Origin: JAEUIG01 sp046349775
GTDB taxonomy: Bacteria; Planctomycetota; Planctomycetia; Planctomycetales; Planctomycetaceae
Direction of reading: 5' to 3'
DNA: 12,737 nucleotides
NCBI GenBank assembly: GCA_046349775.1
Contig: JAXMBS010000104.1
Span: forward strand, 1 to 12,737
The notes below the pieces were generated by a model, which saw only the letters and a program-made list of their open reading frames with translations, searched no databases and was not told the DNA's origin. Positions 7,266 through 12,737 of the stretch are shown here, one piece after another; positions within the stretch are counted from its first letter, which is position 1, and each line of letters opens with the position of its first letter. The translations under genes were made by a program, and so were the position numbers.

Positions 7266-8196
7266 TCACTTGCCCGCTGCGAGCACGCGCTGCAAGTAGG
7301 CTCGCCCCCGATTCACCGCCGCGCTCACGGCCGCCGTTGTCTCGAGGATCGGAACCCCCCGCGGCACCGGATGCATAAAGACCTGCACCGCCCCCGCATA
7401 CTTGTTCCGTCGCAGCGCGGCCATTAACGGCGCGAAGTCGAGCTTTCCGTAACCCGGCAACTGCAACAACTCTTCTTCCTTTGGCAGCTTCTCCATCGCC
7501 CCGTGGCCGTGCTCCCAGGCGTAGAAGTGCACCAGCTTCGGACCCAGGTCGTCAATGAGCTGCGCCAGCATCTGCGGGTCCTGCGGCAGGTGATACGGTG
7601 CGAGCGCCACTCCCAGCCGCTCGGACTTCGCGTGCTCGGCAAAACACCGCACCGACTCGGGCGTATCGAGCAGTGACGACGAGTGATTCTCGATGGCAAT
7701 CGTCACACCCAGTTCCTCGGCCCGCGCGACGTGCGGTTGCAACTGTGCGACGAACGCGCGCACGCGGTCCTCGAGAGTTTTGCCGGCGGGCTTTTCGGCG
7801 CCGGTCACGATCAGCTGGCCGCCGAAGTCGTGCACGAACTGCAGTTCCTCCTGCAACTTGAACGGCCCGAGATCGTAGCGCGTCGTCATGGACAGCTTGA
7901 CAGCGTGCTCCGCCAGAAGTTTGCGGAACGCGTCGTGCCCCATTTCCTCCACTTGCTCGCGCTGGTTTCCGTGAACCTGCGGCCACAGGTCGATCCCGAC
8001 CGCGCCCGTCCGTTCCACTTCGGGCAGGATTTCGGCCAGCGGCGTCGTGCCGTAGATGCAGGACGCCAGCACATACGTCGGCTTCCATCTCGCCGTATCG
8101 TCGGCCGCTGCAGCCGCGCGGACCAGCCGCCAGCCCAGCCGCTGCTCCCAGCATCTGCCCGCAGGCAGTTCGACGAGAAATCATTCGATCAGACAT
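7266..8196 (-). CDS. Tat-exported sugar phosphate isomerase/epimerase-like TIM barrel (one frameshift)
   Basis: This protein belongs to the xylose-isomerase-like TIM-barrel superfamily, whose members interconvert or cleave sugars and related polyols with a divalent metal. From ATG 8196-8194 the N-terminus is a twin-arginine signal (MISRRTACGQ, then LGAAAGLAAG), implying periplasmic location. About one base appears to be missing near 8125-8135. The frame then continues as AAAAADDTARWKPTYVLASC through 268 clean codons from GTG 8072, for about 309 residues in total. Barrel motifs include GAVGIDLWPQVHG, GQLIVTGAEKPAG, ELGVTIAIENHSSS (Glu128 of the 268-codon segment), GVALAPYHLPQDP (His161), PKLVHFYAWEHGHG and PGYGKLDFAPLMAAL. 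In typical relatives the His161 strand carries Asp two or three residues earlier and the last strand ends in Glu; here they read LAPYH and VQVFMHP, so the metal site is altered. The substrate is unknown. It is divergent from the permease. Confidence 0.85.
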
Positions 8197-8305
8197 GGCG
8201 GTACAACCGGTTGAACGAGCCGATAGCTGGCATCACGCCCCCAGCAACTGCTACAGATTAACACAAACGTCGCCTCCGCCTGTCCATCGACCATCCGCCT
8301 TCCCC
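8197..8305. promoter_or_regulatory. Divergent spacer between TIM-barrel and permease genes
   Basis: This 109-bp stretch lies between the ATG of the minus-strand isomerase-like gene and the chosen GTG start of the permease, and probably holds both promoters. The permease frame is open back to an ATG at 8195, but that ATG overlaps the other gene's start on the opposite strand, and the 37 extra residues (MAVQPVERADSWHHAP and onward) look non-conserved. No clear promoter boxes are visible. Confidence 0.35.
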
Positions 8306-11300
8306 GTGACCCTCCGCTCGTACCTTGCCGCCACGCTCCGGTTCTACTGGCGCACGAATGCCGCCATCATCGCCGGTGTCGCGGCCGCCACGGCCGTGAT
8401 CGGCGGTGCGCTGCTGGTCGGGGCCTCGATGCGCAGCAGCCTGGAGCGCATGACCCTGGACCGCCTCGCGCGCGTCGACCATGTCCTCTCCGGCGGGCGG
8501 TTCTTCCGAGAAGAACTGTCGGAGTCGATCGCCACCGGCGATGCCGACAAGGCGTTCGACATCGCCCCCGGCATCATCCTCCCCGGCAGCCTGACTGCCG
8601 AGCAACGCGACGGCGCGAAATCCGACGCTCTGCTGCGACGGACAGGCGGACTGATGGTTTACGGCGTCGATCAGCGGTTCTGGGAAATGACCAAGCACGG
8701 CGACCTTGCGCCGCCTGAGGCCGGAGAAGTCATTCTCAATCGCCGTGCAGCCGACGAACTCGGCGTCGCGACCGGCGACAGCGTCTCGCTCGTCGTCGAA
8801 ATCCCCCCGTCGATTCCGCGCGACTCCCTGCTCGGCGAACGCAGCGAAACCGTCGTCGAGTTATCGCTGAAAGTCACCGGGATCGCCGACGACAAGCTCA
8901 CGCAGGGACGATTCGGCCTCAATCCGACACAGCAACTGCCGCGCAACGCCTTTGTCTCGCTCGCCGAGCTGCAGGAGCAGCTCGGCCTCGCCGCCAAACG
9001 CGCCACTGCCCGCGGCGAAACTGCCCAGCCCGCACGCGTCAACACGCTGTTCGCCGCCGGCAAATCTCCAGATGACGACCAGGCCAGCTTCATGGCTCCC
9101 GACTCGGCCGAACGCCTGACTCAGCAACTGGCAGACGTCTGGACGCTAGAAGACCTCGCGCTGCGCATCGTCCAGAATGATGAGCACGGCTACTGTTCGC
9201 TCGAAAGCCGCCAGCTCATCCTCGACACCGTGCTCTCTGACGCTGCTACGAAGTCCGCCCAGGAACTCCAACTGCGAACCTCGCCGGTCCTCGTGTACCT
9301 CATCAACGAGATCAACAACCCGGCTGCGCCAGAGGCCGACAAGGCCTACTCGATGTACGCCGTCGCCGCCGGGATTGAGTTCAGCGATCGTCCTCCGTTT
9401 GGCCCTTTCGACTGGACCGAGCCGCCCAACGGACCGATCGGAGCCGGCGAACTCGTCATCAACGACTGGCTGGCGCAGGACCTGAAAGCCAAGCGCGGCG
9501 ACACCGTCCACGTGAAGTACCACCAGGTCGGCGATCGCGGTGAACTCCCCGAGCTCGAGGCCGATTTCCAGATCGCCGGCATCGTCAGGCTCACCGGCGT
9601 CGCCGACGATCGCGGATACACCCCCGAAGTGCCCGGCATCACCGACGTCAAAAGTCTCGAAGACTGGCGGCAGCCGTTCCCGCTCAAGCTGAACCGTGTC
9701 ACCGCGCGCGATGACGCCTACTGGGACCCGCAGGACCAGACCCGCAAGGCGTACCGCGCCACGCCGAAGATTTTCCTGCCGCTGGCAGAAGCCCAGCGTC
9801 TCTGGGAAAGCCGCTACGGCAACGTCACCAGCTTCCGTTTCGCACCGGCCCAGGGACAGGAGCTCGCCGCAGCGGCCGACCGGTTCCAGCAACAGTTTCT
9901 GCAGACGCTCAGGCCGGAGCAGGCCGGTCTCGCATTTCAGCCGGTCAAGTATCAGGGGCTGCAGGCAGCGGCCGGCACGACCGACTTCGCCGGACTGTTC
10001 ACCGGATTCAGCTTCTTCCTGATCCTGGCGGCGGCGATTCTCGTGGGCCTGTTGTTCCGCTTGAATCTCGAGCAGCGGCTCCCGGAACTCGGCCTGCTCA
10101 GTGCAGTCGGATTTGCACCGGTCAGGACGCGTCGGCTGATGCTCGGCGAAGGCGCGGCGCTTATCGCAGCCGGCGGCGTGCTTGGTGCCGCGCTGGCGAT
10201 CGGATTCGCGGCCCTGATGATTCACGGCCTGACGACGTGGTGGGTCGGCGCCGTGGGGACGACGTTCCTGTCGCTCAGGATCGACTGGGTCGGACTCGCG
10301 ACCGGCGTCGGCATTGCCGCAGTCGTAGCGGGCATTGCGATTTACTGGGCTCTGCGCCGTGCGCGACAGGTCTCCACCCGGAGCCTGCTGGCGGGATCTC
10401 TCGAACCGTCGGTTTCGTCAGCAGACCGCTCACGTCGACGCCCACAGGGCACGTCGGTGGGCGATCGCAACCGGCGTCACGGCCGTTTGCTCTGGCTGGC
10501 CAGGCTGTCTGGACTCGTTCCGCAGAAGCCTTTGCCGGATTGCGTGGCCGGCCGTGGTGTTCTTTGTGGTCGGCATGGCGGCAGCGGCTGCGGAGTCGCG
10601 GCTCTGGCGGGTACGCCCTGGCGACCGAAGGTACCCGAACGATTCAGGGCGTGCTGGCCGTTCCACGCCTGTCGCTCCGCAACGCCGGGCGCCAGCGCGG
10701 GCGCAGTCTGCTGACCGTCGGCTTGATCGCCGCGGCGACGTTCATCATCGTGGCGATTGCGGCAGGTCAGCACATCCGGCCGTCGAACAACCCGTGCGCG
10801 ATTCGGGCAACGGCGGCCACATACGCTCGTGGCCCGGACCAGCGTGCCGTTGCTGTACGATCTGAACACGCCGGACGGGCGGGCCCAGCTCGGCGTTGAT
10901 GTTCGGCCCGATCAGCAGACGCTGGTCGAGCATACGCGCGTCGCCTCCCTGCGGATCAAGCCCGGAGAGGACGCAAGCTGTCTGAACCTCTACCGGACGC
11001 AGCTGCCGACGCTGCTCGGCGTGCCGGACGACGTGATTGACCAGTGGACTCAGGAAGGGCGATTTCGCTTCCATCGGCACCCACGGCCAACATCCCTGGG
11101 ACATTTTGAAAGTGCACAATGACGACGGGACGATCCCTGTCATCCGGGGACCTCAACACGCCGCGAGTACAGCCTGCATCTCGCGCTGGGCGACACGATC
11201 GATGTGCCGCAGAAGACGGAGAAACTGAAGATCGCCGGCGTCCTCGACGGCGGCGTATTTCGAAGTGCTTGTGATGTCCGAGCGGAATCTGCACCGCCTG

Positions 11301-11837
11301 TACCCGGAACTGGCTGGGTTCGGCTATTTCCTGGTGGAAACGCCGCCGGCCGATGCCGCGCGAGTCTCCCAGTGGCTGGAGACTGAATTGAGCGACGATG
11401 GCTTCGATGCCGATCGCGTCGCCGACCGCCTCGCCCAGTTCCTCGCCGTCCAGAACACGTATCTCTCGACGTTCCAGGCCCTCGGTGGCCTCGGACTGCT
11501 CCTCGGGACCTTCGGTCTCGGGACCGTGATGCTCCGCAACGTCCTCGAACGCCGCGCGGAGCTCGCTTTGCTGCGGGCGGTCGGGTTCCGGAACGCGCGG
11601 ATTGCTCTGCTGGTGCTCTGCGAAAACGGGTTGCTGCTCGGCTGGGGGCTGGCCGCCGGAACGGTCTCCGCGCTGATCGCGATGTCGCCGCATCTGGCCT
11701 CGACCGGGGCTGACGTCCCCTGGCGGGGCCTGGTCCTGATGCTGATTGCGATCGCCGCAGTGGGGATGCTGACAGCCGCGTGGGCGGTGCGAGCGGCGGT
11801 CGGGGCTCCGATCGTCGCGGCGCTGCGGGGAGAGTAG
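8306..11837 (+). CDS. Large FtsX/MacB-type ABC transporter permease (second half frameshifted)
   Basis: This is an inner-membrane permease of about 1,177 residues, about the size of a duplicated FtsX-domain protein. Such proteins pair with a LolD/MacB-type ATPase for lipoprotein, lipid or peptide export or mechanotransmission. From GTG 8306 (VTLRSYLAATLRFYWRTN), one helix (about residues 18-38) precedes a MacB-like extracytoplasmic domain to about residue 560. An FtsX domain follows: FFLILAAAILVGLLF (near 10015), a helix near 10150-10230 and another near 10290-10350, with the FtsX signature LEQRLPELGLLSAVGF. The second half repeats the design: VPRLSLRNAGRQRGRSLLTV, a helix near 10720-10770, a second extracytoplasmic region, then the terminal FtsX domain at 11265-11837 (LERRAELALLRAVGFRNARI). 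About eight frame changes lie between 10400 and 11270; the 2.1 kb before and 570 bp after are clean. No ATP-binding subunit is in the window. Confidence 0.85.
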
Positions 11838-11842
11838 CCCCG
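11826..11842 (+). terminator. Small stem over the permease stop codon
   Basis: CGGGG (11826-11830) pairs with CCCCG (11838-11842) around a 7-base loop holding the TAG stop. There is no T-run after it, so termination is uncertain. Confidence 0.2.
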
Positions 11843-11895
11843 AAATCCGGTCTTGCCACAAACTCTGAATTTGACGTACTTTCCCGCACCCGATT

Positions 11896-11916
11896 GCGCG
11901 CACAAGCCGTGCGCGC
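11896..11916 (+). other. Perfect GC-rich stem-loop before the zinc-ribbon gene
   Basis: GCGCGCAC (11896-11903) and GTGCGCGC (11909-11916) form a perfect 8-bp stem with a 5-base loop, AAGCC. It lies 58 bp after the permease stop and 28 bp before the next ATG. It lacks a T-run, so it could be a factor-dependent terminator, an RNA processing or stabilising element, or an alternating-purine/pyrimidine protein site. Confidence 0.5.
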
Positions 11917-11931
11917 GCGAGGCATTTCGGC

Positions 11932-11937
11932 AGGGAG
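11932..11937 (+). promoter_or_regulatory. Ribosome-binding site for the zinc-ribbon gene
   Basis: AGGGAG lies 7 bases before ATG 11945. It is one of the few clear Shine-Dalgarno sites in the window and fixes the start of a gene whose end is off the window. Confidence 0.6.
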
Positions 11938-11944
11938 CCGGCCG

Positions 11945-12737
11945 ATGTGGTGTCCGCAGTGCGAGTCGGAAGTGGCGACGGAGATCGCCGCCGACGGGCA
12001 ATCGTTGTTGTGTGTCAAATGCGGCGGTGAAGTCCGCCGGCTCACCGCGTCCAGCCTGCACCCGGACGTCCAGCGCGCCCGCGACATCCTCAGCCGCCTG
12101 TCGGCAGCGTCATCAGCCCCGATCATCGGTCCCGACGAACCGGTCGAGCTGGACCAGGTGATCGAAGCGGCCGCAGAGATGCCGCCGCAGCCCCCCGTCG
12201 CACCCGCTCCGAAACGGCAGTTCCGGATCGATCGCGCCCATCCGACGTCCGAGATCGCGCACACACACATCGGCGAACCGGCCGAATCCGAGCCGGAAGA
12301 GCCGCCCGAGTCTCTTACGCCGCTGCACAGTCGCAGCGACGAGGCGCACGCCGAAATCCCCGCGCCGCATTTTCATGTGCAGCCGGCGCGGCCGCAGCCC
12401 ACGCGGGGCACGGCCGAATCGACGTGGGGCCAGCTCATGGCCTACGCGGGGGCGGGCGTGCTGACGATCGGCACGGCCCTGGTTGTCTGGGGCTACCTGG
12501 GCGGCCCGGTCACGTATGCACCGACCGGGTGGCTAGTGGCCACTGCCGGCCAGATGCTGCTGGTGCTGGGAATCGTCACGCTGATTGCCGGCGGCATGCA
12601 GCAGACGACGCACGAGGTTTCCAGCCGGGTCTCGCACCTCAACGGCCGGATCATCCGCATCGAGCAGACGGCCAATGAATTGCTTCGCGGTCCGCACTTC
12701 GGCGAGGCCGCGCAGCGCAAATCAATCCGGTCGGACC
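11945..12737 (+). CDS. Zinc-ribbon protein with two transmembrane helices (3' end off window)
   Basis: I do not recognise a named family. The frame from ATG 11945 is open for 264 codons to the window edge. Residues 1-28 form a compact zinc ribbon, CPQC at 3-6 and CVKC at 23-26. A long Pro/Glu/Ala-rich linker of low complexity covers about residues 35-160 (for example EPAESEPEEPPES). Two hydrophobic helices follow: LMAYAGAGVLTIGTALVVWG (about 164-183) and WLVATAGQMLLVLGIVTLIA (about 195-214). An amphipathic segment, SSRVSHLNGRIIRIEQTANE (about 224-243), looks like a short coiled coil. The layout suggests a membrane-anchored scaffold or sensor with a cytoplasmic zinc ribbon. It has its own ribosome-binding site 108 bp after the permease, on the same strand, so co-transcription is possible. 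Composition and frame are clean, in contrast to the preceding kilobase. Confidence 0.85.
   Translation, partial: MWCPQCESEVATEIAADGQSLLCVKCGGEVRRLTASSLHPDVQRARDILSRLSAASSAPIIGPDEPVELDQVIEAAAEMPPQPPVAPAPKRQFRIDRAHPTSEIAHTHIGEPAESEPEEPPESLTPLHSRSDEAHAEIPAPHFHVQPARPQPTRGTAESTWGQLMAYAGAGVLTIGTALVVWGYLGGPVTYAPTGWLVATAGQMLLVLGIVTLIAGGMQQTTHEVSSRVSHLNGRIIRIEQTANELLRGPHFGEAAQRKSIRSD

Noticed and set aside
8195..8305. ATG 8195 as the permease start
   Set aside because: The ATG overlaps the opposite-strand start of the TIM-barrel gene, and the added 37 residues are polar and unlike a permease N-terminus. GTG 8306 directly precedes the amphipathic lead and first helix.
9146..10225. 359-codon minus-strand ORF
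   Set aside because: It is antisense to the permease extracytoplasmic and FtsX domains. The composition is charged and low complexity, and no family motifs are present.

Overview
The window looks like chromosomal DNA from a high-GC planctomycete (Planctomycetota). The evidence is a DUF1559 pilin-like protein, two proteins with twin-arginine (Tat) signals of the kind planctomycetes use on periplasmic proteins, a very long FtsX-like permease, a planctomycete-type alkaline-ceramidase-like protein, few clear Shine-Dalgarno sites, and heptanucleotide repeat clusters between genes. No rRNA, tRNA, CRISPR array, integrase or transposase was seen.

Layout. (1) 1-795, minus: 5' part of a Tat-exported protein of unknown function, running off the left edge. 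(2) 796-1003: divergent spacer. (3) 1004-6193, plus: four genes likely transcribed together: a ceramidase-like metallohydrolase (1004-2467), a short-chain dehydrogenase (2460-3199), an Nramp-related membrane protein (3196-4686) and a class-III PLP aminotransferase (4807-6193). The first three join by overlaps of about 4-8 bp; a 120-bp spacer full of 7-bp repeats separates the fourth. (4) 6284-7174, minus: DUF1559 protein, convergent to the aminotransferase. (5) 7266-8196, minus: Tat-exported xylose-isomerase-like TIM barrel, with another repeat cluster just after its stop. (6) 8306-11837, plus: FtsX/MacB-type permease of about 1,177 residues, divergent from the TIM barrel. (7) 11945-12737, plus: zinc-ribbon protein with two membrane helices, running off the right edge.

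A dominant feature is dense single-base frame disruption. It is concentrated at about 1395-2800, 3845-4490 and 10400-11270, with isolated shifts at about 4876 and 8130. Each fragment still reads as a normal, conserved protein piece, and disruption stops abruptly at block edges, so draft-sequence error is the simplest explanation. The affected genes are therefore annotated as full-length loci with frameshifts rather than as many small ORFs.

Functionally, the 1004-6193 set could be a small catabolic or modification module for an amino-containing compound: hydrolase, NAD(P)-dependent oxidoreductase, transporter, aminotransferase. The substrate cannot be read from the sequence. The ceramidase-like member keeps its metal-binding histidines but lacks the ceramidase nucleophile serine. 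The Nramp-like member lacks both canonical metal-binding motifs. The module may therefore do something different from what either family name suggests.
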